A DNA stretch of 6,102 nucleotides from Actinomycetota bacterium (lineage in GTDB: Bacteria; Actinomycetota; Thermoleophilia; RBG-16-64-13): contig JAMDDA010000201.1 in the NCBI GenBank assembly GCA_023488925.1, positions 328 through 6,429 of the forward strand, given 5' to 3'. Shown one piece after another: positions 1 to 5,930 of the stretch (positions within the stretch are counted from its first letter, which is position 1; each line of letters opens with the position of its first letter). Below the pieces are notes generated by a model. The model was not told where the DNA came from. It made no database searches and worked only from the letters and a program-made list of their open reading frames with translations. The position numbers and the translations under genes were made by a program.

Positions 1-2
1 GG

Positions 3-503
3 CGCACGTACCTGAACGAGCTGATCGGGGGTCGGATTCTCACTGAGCGCTCCGTTCGCAATGCGCTGTTCAACCCCGATCTCTCCGGCCGCGAGGCCGC
101 GTTCCTGGAGTCCTTGGCGCCTGCGTTCGAGAAGCTGCTCGACGAGCAGTCCGAGCAGGCGCTGTACGTAGGCGGTGCCGCCGGACTCCTCTCCGACACC
201 CGCATGGAGGACATCGCGGAGTTCCGTGAGCTTCTGCGCCTCCTGGAGGAGCGCCTTCTGCTTCTCCGCGCCCTGCGCTCCCTGCTCTCCGGGGCCAAAG
301 TGGTCGTGCGCATCGGACACGAGCTCGAGAACGACTCCTTGAACCGGTTCGCCCTGGTGGGAGCGCCCTACGGGCTGCCGCAGCGGAACCTCGGAACGGT
401 CAGCCTCATCGGTCCTTTGCGCATGGACTACGAGACCGCTATCGCCACGGTGCGGGGCACCGCTCAGCTGCTCTCCGCGTTCCTGGAGGATCGGTACGAG
501 TGA
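3..503 (+). CDS. hrcA: Heat-inducible transcription repressor HrcA, C-terminal part (5' truncated)
   Basis: HrcA is the dimeric repressor that binds CIRCE operators upstream of chaperone genes and releases them on heat shock. The window opens inside the gene. Frame 3 is open from base 3 and gives 166 residues before a TGA at 501-503. The N-terminal winged-helix DNA-binding domain lies outside the window. What is visible is the C-terminal domain: an acidic, leucine-rich helical stretch ([13 protein letters not shown]), then family signatures [28 protein letters not shown] and [11 protein letters not shown], which match the usual IG.E, APYG, LGT.G.IGP.RMDY and AI..V pattern at the end of HrcA. 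The TGA overlaps the dnaJ GTG start by four bases. No CIRCE operator is inside the window; one would be expected upstream of the true hrcA promoter. Identification is firm; completeness of the missing part cannot be judged. Confidence 0.95.
   Translation, partial: RTYLNELIGGRILTERSVRNALFNPDLSGREAAFLESLAPAFEKLLDEQSEQALYVGGAAGLLSDTRMEDIAEFRELLRLLEERLLLLRALRSLLSGAKVVVRIGHELENDSLNRFALVGAPYGLPQRNLGTVSLIGPLRMDYETAIATVRGTAQLLSAFLEDRYE
485..503 (+). promoter_or_regulatory. dnaJ ribosome binding site and GTGA stop/start overlap
   Basis: A strong Shine-Dalgarno, GGAGGA at 485-490, lies nine bases before the GTG at 500-502. That GTG overlaps the hrcA TGA at 501-503. The motif fixes the dnaJ start and implies translational coupling with hrcA. 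Confidence 0.8.
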
Positions 504-1633
504 AGCGTGATTACTACGAGATCCTGGGCGTCACCCGGGATGCCGACACCCAGCGCATCAAGAAGGCCTACCGGGCGCTGGCCCGCCGGCTGCACCCCGA
601 TGTCAACGGGCACGACCCGGATGCCGAGGAGAAGTTCAAGGAGGCCACTGAGGCTTACGAGGTGCTGAGCGATCCGGAGAAGCGCCGGATCTACGATGCA
701 TACGGCCACGCGGGTCTGCGCGGCTCGGGAGCCGCGGGGGCGGGCGGCTTCGGCGGTTTCACCGACATCGCCGACATCTTTGAGACCTTCTTCGGGGGTG
801 ACTTGTTCGGGGGCGCCCGGGGCGGACGTCCGCGCGGCCCCGCTCCCGGGGACGACCTGGCCGTAGAGATCGAGATAGAGCTGGAAGAGGCCGCCTTCGG
901 CGTCAAGAAAGATGTGGAAGTGGCCCTGCTCGACACCTGCCCCGAGTGCGGCGGAGCGGGCAGCAAGGACCCGTCTTCCATCAGGACCTGCCCGGAATGC
1001 GGCGGCTCCGGTCGGGTGCGCACCGTGCGGCGCACCGCGTTCGGTCAGTTCGTGCAGACCGGCACCTGCGCGGTGTGTCGGGGTCTGGGGGAGATGGTCG
1101 TCGAGCCCTGTCCCGTCTGCCAGGGAGCGGGCCGCGCCCCGCGTCGCAAGGTTCTCACGGTGGACGTGCCCGCGGGCATTGCCAACGGCCAGCGGATCCG
1201 GTTGTCCGGCGAAGGCGGGGCGGGCGAGCGGGGCGGCCGGCCGGGCGACCTGTATGTGCACGTCTCGGTGGCACCCCACCCTCACTTTGAACGGCAGGGC
1301 GACGACCTCTATTACCGGCTCGACCTCACCATGGTACAGGCCGCCCTCGGCGCGCGGGTCTCCCTCCCGACCCTGGACGGCGAGGAAGAGGTGGAGTTCG
1401 CCCCGGGGACCCAGCCGGGCGAAGTCAAGGTGCTGCGGGGCCGCGGGGTGCCTCACCTGCGCGGAGGCGGCAGGGGTGACATGCACGTGCTGGTGAACGT
1501 CATGATTCCCCGCAACCTCAACGACCATCAGCGGGAAATCCTGCAGGAACTCGACGAGTGCTGCGGCATGGAGCACTACAACGGCCGGCCCGAGGGCGTG
1601 TTCCACCGTCTGAAGAGCTTCTTCACCGGGTGA
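500..1633 (+). CDS. dnaJ: Chaperone protein DnaJ (type I Hsp40)
   Basis: DnaJ delivers unfolded substrates to DnaK (Hsp70) and stimulates its ATPase in the cytoplasm. The 377-residue product has all type I parts in order. The J domain covers residues 1-70, with the catalytic HPD tripeptide at 32-34. A short Gly/Phe-rich linker covers about 75-110. The zinc-binding domain has four CxxCxGxG motifs at C147/C150, C164/C167, C190/C193 and C204/C207, so all eight cysteines are present. The C-terminal substrate-binding and dimerisation domains fill the rest. Length is normal for the family. The GTG start is supported by GGAGGA nine bases upstream and by the [11 protein letters not shown] opening typical of DnaJ. 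No dnaK or grpE lies next to it, so it probably corresponds to the second, HrcA-linked dnaJ (dnaJ2) of Actinobacteria; that paralogue assignment is inference. Confidence 0.97.
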   Translation: MKRDYYEILGVTRDADTQRIKKAYRALARRLHPDVNGHDPDAEEKFKEATEAYEVLSDPEKRRIYDAYGHAGLRGSGAAGAGGFGGFTDIADIFETFFGGDLFGGARGGRPRGPAPGDDLAVEIEIELEEAAFGVKKDVEVALLDTCPECGGAGSKDPSSIRTCPECGGSGRVRTVRRTAFGQFVQTGTCAVCRGLGEMVVEPCPVCQGAGRAPRRKVLTVDVPAGIANGQRIRLSGEGGAGERGGRPGDLYVHVSVAPHPHFERQGDDLYYRLDLTMVQAALGARVSLPTLDGEEEVEFAPGTQPGEVKVLRGRGVPHLRGGGRGDMHVLVNVMIPRNLNDHQREILQELDECCGMEHYNGRPEGVFHRLKSFFTG

Positions 1634-2583
1634 CGGTGGGCGCCGATCCGGCTGTACGCGTCTCGGTTCCGGCTTCCTGGGCGGAGGTGGCGGGCGCCGT
1701 TCTCATAGACATGCTCGGGCCTTACCAGGAGTTGGGGGAGGGTGAGCGGCGGCACCTGCTCTTTTACCCCTTCCGGCACGGAGCCGGCTTCGTGCCGGAC
1801 GAGCGGATCATGGCCGCTCTTCCTAGCGATCCCGCTCTGGCCCGAGCGGTGTCGATCGAGCGGGTGTTGGTGCCGGGTGGCTGGGAGGAGGGCTGGAAGG
1901 TCCATTTCCGGCCGGTGCGGATCGGTCGACTGTACGTGCGGCCGCCCTGGGAAGCGCCGCCGCCCGTCGAACCCGGCGGGGCGCTCCACGAGATCATCCT
2001 CACGCCGGGGCTGGCCTTCGGCACCGGATTGCATCCGACCACCCGGGGCGTGCTCGCGCTCTTGCAGGACGTCCCCCCCGGCGGACCGCTGCTCGACGCG
2101 GGCACGGGCTCGGGCATCCTGGCCATTGCGGCGGCCAAGCTGGGCTACGCGCCCGTGCGGGCCTTGGACAACGATCCCTTGGCGGTGGAAGCGGCCCGGG
2201 TCAACGGCGCCGCCAACGGCGTGGCGCTCGACGTGCGGCTGCAGGGGGTGGAGGAGGTCCCGCGGGAATGGGCTGCCGGAGCCACGGTGCTCGCCAACCT
2301 CACCCTGGAGCCGGTGCGGGGTCTCCTGCGGCGTCTCTCTGCTCTCGAGGCCGAGGTCACCCGCGTGATCACGGCCGGCATCCTGGCCGGGGAACAGGAG
2401 GCGGAAGCCGTGGCCGAGGCCGGCGCGGCGGGCCTGGTGCCGGTCCGTCGCCTTTACGAGGCCGAGTGGGTCACGCTGGACCTGCGGCCTGCGGTCGACG
2501 ACACGCGACCGTCGGCTGCCGTGTCAGTGGCGGACGACAGCGGGGCGCCCTCTGGAGCCGCCCCGCCGGCGACCGGCGGCTGA
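1630..2583 (+). CDS. prmA: Ribosomal protein L11 methyltransferase PrmA
   Basis: PrmA trimethylates ribosomal protein L11 using S-adenosylmethionine. From the GTG at 1630 the product is 317 residues, close to the usual ~300. Residues 1-110 form a divergent N-terminal L11-recognition part, with a YVRPPWE segment at about 102-108. The family signature [14 protein letters not shown] lies at 125-138. SAM motif [18 protein letters not shown], lies at about 154-170, followed by the acidic motif [12 protein letters not shown] at about 178-189. The NL motif (LANLTLEPV) at about 221-229 takes the place of the catalytic N-x-x-x motif. The GTG overlaps the dnaJ TGA as GTGA, exactly as at the hrcA/dnaJ junction, which is why this start is preferred. 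No strong Shine-Dalgarno is visible, so coupling to dnaJ translation is likely. A second GTG at 1636 is a possible alternative. The last ~28 residues are a low-complexity Ala/Pro/Ser/Gly tail beyond the methyltransferase fold. Confidence 0.93.
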   Translation: MTVGADPAVRVSVPASWAEVAGAVLIDMLGPYQELGEGERRHLLFYPFRHGAGFVPDERIMAALPSDPALARAVSIERVLVPGGWEEGWKVHFRPVRIGRLYVRPPWEAPPPVEPGGALHEIILTPGLAFGTGLHPTTRGVLALLQDVPPGGPLLDAGTGSGILAIAAAKLGYAPVRALDNDPLAVEAARVNGAANGVALDVRLQGVEEVPREWAAGATVLANLTLEPVRGLLRRLSALEAEVTRVITAGILAGEQEAEAVAEAGAAGLVPVRRLYEAEWVTLDLRPAVDDTRPSAAVSVADDSGAPSGAAPPATGG

Positions 2584-2585
2584 TC

Positions 2586-4361
2586 GTGCCCCGCCCCAAA
2601 CGCCCCAGCCGCAGTCGCCGGCATGCCGGCGTGCTGCCCGAGCGTCCCGGTCCCCCCCGCGCCGTGGCCGGCCTGGTGGTGAAACGGGGGAGGCATCTGG
2701 AGATCGACCCCCTGTTCCAGCCGGGACTGCCGTTGCTGCCCGCGCGGGAGGGCGTCAAGCCCCGCGCCGGCGATCTGGTGCTCTTCGTCCACTCTCATGG
2801 CCGGCGGGCTCGGGTCACCCGGGTCATAGGCAGCAAGGGTCGGCTCGAGGACGTGCTCGAGGCGCTGCTGCTCGACACGCTGGGTTGGCGGGGGTTCGAA
2901 GCGCCCGTCTTGGCCGAGGCTGCCGACGCGGCGCGGCTCGAGCGGCGCCCTGACCCCGAACGGGTGGATCTGCGCGACCTCTTCACCTTCACCGTGGACC
3001 CGGCCACGGCCCGTGACTTCGACGACGCCCTCTCGTTCCGCGCGACCGAGCGGGGCACACTGGTCTACGTCCACATCGCGGACGTGTCGTACTACGTGTC
3101 GGAAGGGAGCGAGGTGGACCGGGAGGCTCTCCGCCGGGGCACCTCGGTCTATGTCCCCACCTCGGTGGAGCCCATGCTCCCCCCGGTGCTGTCGGCTGGG
3201 GTCTGCTCGCTGCGTCCCGGGGAAGAGCGCAAGACGGTCACGGTGGAGATGGAGCTCGACCCCGAGGCGCGGGTGCTGGGGGCCCGCTTCTATCGCTCCC
3301 TCATCCGTAGTGACGAGCGTCTGGACTACGATCAACTGGAAGCCGTCTTTCAGGGAAAGCTCAGGGCTTCGGAAACTTTGGCGGGTGCTCTCGCTCTGGG
3401 CCGCCCCCTGGCGCAACGCCTGCGCCGGAACCGGTATGCGCGGGGCAGCCTGCGGGTGGAGTCCACCGAGCCCGACTTCCACTGGGACGCGGCCGGGCAG
3501 GTGGTCGGAGCTCACCCGGCCGAGGAGCTCGAGAGTCACGGTTTCATCGAGGAGTACATGATCTTGGCCAACCAGCAGGTGGCCGGGTTCTTGGAGCGGG
3601 AGGGGGTGCCCACGGTCTACCGGGTGCACGACCAGCCCGACCCGTTCAATGTGGACCGGCTGCTCGACCTGCTGGCCGGCCTCGACGTGCCCACGCCGGC
3701 TTTCGACCCGATTTATGCGGCCCCTTCGGACGTGCGCCGGGCCATGGCGGAGGTGGCCGACATCATCGACGGTTTGGTACTGAAGGGGCGGGGGAAAGCG
3801 GCTTTGACCCAGCAGGTGTTGCGCGCCCAGAGTCGAGCCGTCTACCAGACCCACAACATCGGGCATTTCGGCTTGGCTCTGGGCACCTACTGTCACTTCA
3901 CCTCACCCATCCGGCGCTACCCCGACCTGTTGGTACACCGCAGCCTGCTCGCCCGGCTGGGCTTGGGGCCGCGGCCGACCACGTCGACCTTGGCGGAGTG
4001 GGCGGAGCACTGCTCACGCGCCGAGAGGGAAGCGGCTCGGGTGGAGCTCAAGTCCGACGATATCGCCTTGGCCTACCTGCTCAAACGCCGCCTGGACGAG
4101 GAGGGTTGGGCGGCGGTGTTCGAGGCGGAGATCATGGGTTTTGTGCGCGGCGGGGCTTTCGTGCTCTTCGACCGGCTGCACGAAGGGTTTCTCTCCGCTC
4201 GAGAGCTCCCCGGAGACTACTATGAGCTGAACGACCTCGAGTCGGCCCTGGTGGGCCGCCGTACGGGGGCCGCCTTCCGCCTGGCCGATCTCATCCGGGT
4301 GCGGGTGCTTGCTATCGACGAGGTCCGCGGTAGAGTGGACGTGACGCCGGCCGATCTGTAA
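2586..4361 (+). CDS. rnr: RNase R / RNase II family 3'-5' exoribonuclease (short form)
   Basis: The enzyme degrades RNA processively from the 3' end. RNase R is the member tied to decay of nonstop mRNAs during trans-translation, and the smpB-ssrA neighbourhood supports that reading. The product has 591 residues, against ~800 for E. coli RNase R and ~640 for RNase II. A basic N-terminal tail (1-25) is followed by one OB/cold-shock-like domain (about 27-85). The RNB catalytic domain starts near 127. Its metal-binding aspartates D138, D144, D146 and D147 (TVDPATARDFDDALSF) have exactly the RNase II spacing. YVHIADVSYYV and HFTSPIRRYPDLLVHR (from H437) are further RNB signatures. An S1 domain occupies about 508-591. 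The N-terminal helix-turn-helix and first cold-shock domain of long RNase R are absent, as is the Lys-rich C-terminal tail. The GTG start lies two bases after the prmA TGA and has no clear Shine-Dalgarno; GTG at 2631 is an alternative. RNase R versus RNase II cannot be settled by eye. Confidence 0.9.
   Translation: MPRPKRPSRSRRHAGVLPERPGPPRAVAGLVVKRGRHLEIDPLFQPGLPLLPAREGVKPRAGDLVLFVHSHGRRARVTRVIGSKGRLEDVLEALLLDTLGWRGFEAPVLAEAADAARLERRPDPERVDLRDLFTFTVDPATARDFDDALSFRATERGTLVYVHIADVSYYVSEGSEVDREALRRGTSVYVPTSVEPMLPPVLSAGVCSLRPGEERKTVTVEMELDPEARVLGARFYRSLIRSDERLDYDQLEAVFQGKLRASETLAGALALGRPLAQRLRRNRYARGSLRVESTEPDFHWDAAGQVVGAHPAEELESHGFIEEYMILANQQVAGFLEREGVPTVYRVHDQPDPFNVDRLLDLLAGLDVPTPAFDPIYAAPSDVRRAMAEVADIIDGLVLKGRGKAALTQQVLRAQSRAVYQTHNIGHFGLALGTYCHFTSPIRRYPDLLVHRSLLARLGLGPRPTTSTLAEWAEHCSRAEREAARVELKSDDIALAYLLKRRLDEEGWAAVFEAEIMGFVRGGAFVLFDRLHEGFLSARELPGDYYELNDLESALVGRRTGAAFRLADLIRVRVLAIDEVRGRVDVTPADL
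4309..4336 (+). promoter_or_regulatory. Possible promoter inside the rnr 3' end
   Basis: TTGCTA at 4309-4314 and TAGAGT at 4331-4336 are separated by 16 bases, each matching the sigma-70-type -35/-10 consensus at four of six positions. It would start transcription about 70 bases before the membrane protein gene and could serve that gene and smpB. The match is modest and inside coding sequence, so it may be chance. Confidence 0.28.
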
Positions 4362-4403
4362 ACGAGCCGTGTGGACCGAGGGTTGCCTTGCCGGCCATGA
4401 GAC

Positions 4404-4411
4404 GAAGGAGG
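4404..4411 (+). promoter_or_regulatory. Strong Shine-Dalgarno for the DUF4013 gene
   Basis: GAAGGAGG at 4404-4411 is the best ribosome binding site in the window and sits four bases before ATG 4416. It decides this start. The gene is also the only one here starting with ATG, and it follows a 54-base gap, so it is translated independently of the upstream coupled genes. Confidence 0.8.
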
Positions 4412-4415
4412 CGGG

Positions 4416-5024
4416 ATGGACTACGAGAGGGCGATCAAGTTCCCGGTACAGGAGCGCGATTGGATCGCGAAGGTGGCGGTGGGTTCGCTCATTGGGCTCG
4501 TGCCTGTCGTGAACTTCGCCCAACAGGGCTACGCTCTGGAGGTTCTGCGGCGGGTGGCCTACGGGGAAGCCGAGGAGCTGCCCGCCTGGGACCAGTTCGG
4601 ACGGTATTTCGTCAAGGGTTTGGGTGTGGCGTTGGCCGCAGCGATCTGGAGCCTGCCCGCCCTCTTCATCTTCATCGTGGCGCTCATCATGGGCCGCGCC
4701 GCCGGCCTCTTCGTGGCTTTGGGTGTGTTGATCGTCTTCGTCTACACGGTGGCGGTAGTCGTGGCGTTCCCGGCGGCCATGATGCGTTACGCCCTCACCG
4801 ACCGCTGGGGAGCGATGCTGGAGCTTTCCGCGATTCTGGGCTGGGTTGGAGCAAACGCGGGCCGGTACATCACCGTGTTGGTGATCGGCCTGGTCATCAT
4901 GCTGGTGGCCGGCGTGGTGGGGAGTATCCTTCTGTTCGTCGGAGCCATCGTCACCAGCTTCTGGGCCACGGTCACATTCGGCCATCTGCTGGGCCAGCTC
5001 TCGCGGGAAGCCCCCATGCGTTGA
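4416..5024 (+). CDS. DUF4013-type multi-pass membrane protein, function unknown
   Basis: This 202-residue integral membrane protein has no known function. A short N-terminal cytosolic segment ([19 protein letters not shown]) is followed by a hydrophobic stretch at about 20-34. The motif [15 protein letters not shown] lies at 55-69; it matches the LPxWDxxGxxFxxGL signature recalled for DUF4013 proteins. Hydrophobic segments follow at about 69-92, 97-121, 152-175 and 176-192, giving roughly five or six membrane passes. There is no cleavable signal peptide, catalytic motif or metal site. It sits between the exonuclease gene and smpB and runs the same way, but nothing in it suggests a role in RNA decay or ribosome rescue, so it is probably a passenger in the operon. 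DUF4013 is assigned from memory of the motif. A profile search would settle it. Confidence 0.72.
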   Translation: MDYERAIKFPVQERDWIAKVAVGSLIGLVPVVNFAQQGYALEVLRRVAYGEAEELPAWDQFGRYFVKGLGVALAAAIWSLPALFIFIVALIMGRAAGLFVALGVLIVFVYTVAVVVAFPAAMMRYALTDRWGAMLELSAILGWVGANAGRYITVLVIGLVIMLVAGVVGSILLFVGAIVTSFWATVTFGHLLGQLSREAPMR

Positions 5025-5043
5025 GGCAGGCGACCCGGCGTGT

Positions 5044-5553
5044 GTGCTCCCCGGGTGCCCGGGCCCGCCCAGCGGAGACAGCGGCGGCTCTTCGCGGCGT
5101 CCGCGCTCCCCGGGTGCCCGGGCCCGCCACAGCGAGGAGACCTTCGAGGCCGGCATCGTGCTGACCGGCACCGAGGTCAAGTCCCTGCGGGAGGGCAGAG
5201 CCAACCTGCGCGACGCCTACGCCGCCTTTGACCGGGGCGAGCTCTACCTGATCGGGGTGCACATCAGCCCTTACGCCCAGGGGAACATCTTCAACCACGA
5301 TCCCCTGCGTAATCGCAAGCTCCTCTTGCATAAACACGAGCTCAAGCGTCTCGTGGGCAAGATCCAACGCACGGGCTACACTCTGGTACCCACCAAGCTC
5401 TATTTCCGGGACGGCCGGGTGAAGGTGGAGGTCGCCCTGGCCCGGGGCAAGGCCCTCTATGACAAGCGGGAGGCCCTGGCCAAGAAAGACGCCCAACGGG
5501 AGATGGAGCGGGCCCTCCGCGCCCGGGAGCGCGGGCCGCACTCCCGGGCGTAG
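5044..5553 (+). CDS. smpB: SsrA-binding protein SmpB, aberrant N-terminus
   Basis: SmpB binds tmRNA and carries it into the A site of stalled ribosomes. From residue ~31 to the end the match is complete: [21 protein letters not shown] (31-51), [22 protein letters not shown] (66-81), [16 protein letters not shown] (85-100), [26 protein letters not shown] (111-136), then YDKRE (139-143) and a basic tail that enters the decoding centre. The first ~30 residues do not look like SmpB. The family usually has an I-A-x-N-R-x-A-R-H-[DE]-Y-x-[IV] strand just before EETFEAG; here only ARHS precedes it, and upstream is a Gly/Pro/Arg/Ser-rich stretch encoded by a 24-bp direct repeat. The start is uncertain: GTG 5044 is the furthest upstream in frame and has only a poor Shine-Dalgarno (GAGGCAGG at 5023-5030, 13 bases away). 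The gene may be functional with an odd start, damaged, or misassembled. The C-terminal codons form a perfect inverted repeat. Confidence 0.88.
   Translation: MLPGCPGPPSGDSGGSSRRPRSPGARARHSEETFEAGIVLTGTEVKSLREGRANLRDAYAAFDRGELYLIGVHISPYAQGNIFNHDPLRNRKLLLHKHELKRLVGKIQRTGYTLVPTKLYFRDGRVKVEVALARGKALYDKREALAKKDAQREMERALRARERGPHSRA
5046..5069 (+). repeat. 24-bp direct repeat, copy 1 (smpB 5' end)
   Basis: This copy is identical over 24 bases to 5105-5128, beginning GCTCCCCGGGTGCC. Each copy contains CCCGGGTGCCCGGG, an inverted repeat around a TG centre. Similarity continues imperfectly downstream: 5070-5079 resembles 5130-5141 after one-base and two-base gaps, as if this were a decayed partial duplicate of the smpB start. 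Confidence 0.9.
5105..5128 (+). repeat. 24-bp direct repeat, copy 2 (smpB 5' end)
   Basis: Second perfect copy, offset 59 bases from the first. Because 59 is not a multiple of three, the two copies are read in different frames (LPGCPGPP versus SPGARARH). This copy runs straight into the conserved SmpB sequence EETFEAG. Confidence 0.9.
5520..5550 (+). repeat. Perfect 10-bp inverted repeat at the end of smpB
   Basis: CGCCCGGGAG at 5520-5529 is the exact reverse complement of CTCCCGGGCG at 5541-5550, with an 11-base loop. It lies within the last codons of smpB, ending one base before the TAG. It could form a stable RNA hairpin, but no U-tract follows, so it is not a standard intrinsic terminator. 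It may stabilise or process the 3' end. Confidence 0.6.
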
Positions 5554-5578
5554 TCAACGGCGGAGACGGGGTCTTCCG

Positions 5579-5597
5579 CACTCCGGGGCGCGGAGTG
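5579..5597 (+). terminator. Hairpin after smpB (possible terminator, no U-tract)
   Basis: CACTCCG (5579-5585) and CGGAGTG (5591-5597) pair perfectly around a GGGCG loop, 26 bases after the smpB stop. This is the position expected for a terminator of the upstream operon, but the following bases are AACCGG rather than a T run. Hairpins without a U-tract are common after high-GC genes; termination is only a guess. Confidence 0.35.
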
Positions 5598-5602
5598 AAC
5601 CG

Positions 5603-5689
5603 GCCGAGCCGGGGCTCCAGGCCGAGCCGGGGCTCCAGGCCGAGCCGGGGCTCCAGGCCGAGCCGGGGCTCCAGGCCGAGCCGGGGCTC
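5603..5689 (+). repeat. 18-bp tandem repeat, 4.8 copies, between smpB and ssrA
   Basis: The unit GCCGAGCCGGGGCTCCAG begins at 5603, 5621, 5639 and 5657 without any mismatch. A fifth copy from 5675 is identical for 15 bases and then diverges (GAT). Each unit contains the inverted pair GAGC/GCTC, and GGCTC of one unit can also pair with GAGCC of the next across a 6-base loop, so the array could fold into a run of small hairpins. It ends about 36 bases before the ssrA -10 element. Identity between copies implies recent slippage or active homogenisation. It does not appear to be coding: the frames that read through it overlap smpB and ssrA. Confidence 0.92.
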
Positions 5690-5724
5690 GATCTGGTGGG
5701 CCGGCCGCCGCGGGCGGGTTTTCC

Positions 5725-5733
5725 TGGTATACT
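5725..5733 (+). promoter_or_regulatory. ssrA promoter, extended -10 type
   Basis: TGGTATACT contains the -10 hexamer TATACT (5728-5733, five of six matches to TATAAT) and the upstream TGn of an extended -10. It stands out as an AT-rich island in very GC-rich sequence. The region 17 bases upstream is GC-only and has no -35 box, as extended -10 promoters allow. Transcription would start near 5740, about 50 bases before the mature tmRNA 5' end, leaving a leader for RNase P to remove. Confidence 0.65.
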
Positions 5734-5882
5734 GAGGGCAACCGACGACGATGCGAGTCCGTCTCCGCGACGGCCTCCGGAGCCACTGGGGGCGACATGG
5801 TTTCGACGGGGCTCAGGTCTGAGTCAGGGTAGCGAGCCGAGATCCCAACCGTTCTCGTTAAACAGGTTGGAAACAAACAACT

Positions 5883-5912
5883 GCCGATCGTGAATTGGCA
5901 CTGGCCGCCTAG
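5883..5912 (+). other. tmRNA proteolysis tag reading frame (ADRELALAA-stop)
   Basis: GCC GAT CGT GAA TTG GCA CTG GCC GCC TAG encodes ADRELALAA. The tag ends in the hydrophobic ALAA recognised by ClpXP-type proteases. The resume codon is inferred as GCC (Ala), with A at -4 and a pyrimidine at -1, as in the E. coli and mycobacterial RNAs as recalled. The frame is open further upstream (ACA, ACT), so one of those could be the true resume codon. A second in-frame stop, TAA, lies at 5916-5918. Confidence 0.75.
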
Positions 5913-5930
5913 CTCTAACTAGCTGAGGCG
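5906..5930 (+). other. tmRNA hairpin carrying the tag stop codons
   Basis: CGCCTAGCT (5906-5914) pairs with AGCTGAGGCG (5921-5930), with one bulged A and a CTAACT loop. This places the TAG stop in the stem and the backup TAA partly in the loop, as expected for helix 5 at the end of a tmRNA tag frame. Confidence 0.6.

Larger units (their letters stand above)
5554..5788. other. smpB-ssrA intergenic spacer (235 bases)
   Basis: This is the longest gene-free stretch of the window. It holds a hairpin at 5579-5597, the 18-bp tandem array at 5603-5689, a GC-rich stretch at 5690-5724, the ssrA promoter at 5725-5733 and a transcribed leader of about 50 bases that would be removed from pre-tmRNA. No credible protein gene was seen in it. 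Confidence 0.75.

Noticed and set aside
114..116. TTG as an hrcA start
   Set aside because: HrcA-like sequence continues in frame upstream to the window edge, so this is an internal Leu codon.
464..1606. Long minus-strand open frame opposite dnaJ
   Set aside because: It mirrors the dnaJ codons. High third-position GC keeps the opposite strand free of stops. The translation is low-complexity, with no family motif.
1558..1629. Upstream start of prmA inside dnaJ
   Set aside because: These residues are an out-of-frame reading of the conserved DnaJ C-terminus. The GTG at 1630 in the GTGA overlap is a better start.
2268..2585. N-terminal extension of the exonuclease into prmA, which might supply the missing first domains
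   Set aside because: The frame is open, but the peptide is Gly/Arg-rich with no cold-shock or helix-turn-helix pattern, and prmA is clearly coding in another frame.
2454..3896. Long minus-strand open frame opposite the exonuclease gene
   Set aside because: The + strand carries a full set of RNB catalytic motifs, and the antisense protein shows His/Val/Gly-rich composition typical of a shadow frame.
4362..4415. CIRCE-like operator or intrinsic terminator between the exonuclease and membrane protein genes
   Set aside because: No TTAGCACTC-type inverted repeat and no hairpin with a T run could be seen in these 54 bases.
4014..5204. Long minus-strand open frame spanning three + strand genes
   Set aside because: It crosses the ends of the exonuclease gene, the membrane protein gene and smpB. 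No recognisable domain was found.
5603..5689. CRISPR array
   Set aside because: The units are contiguous with no variable spacers and no cas genes nearby.
5457..5893. Frames through the tandem repeat encoding GLQAEP (plus) or GAPARP (minus) repeats, as a repeat protein
   Set aside because: The repeats encode a periodic peptide only because 18 is a multiple of three. Both frames overlap smpB and the ssrA promoter or tmRNA, and have no plausible start or ribosome binding site.
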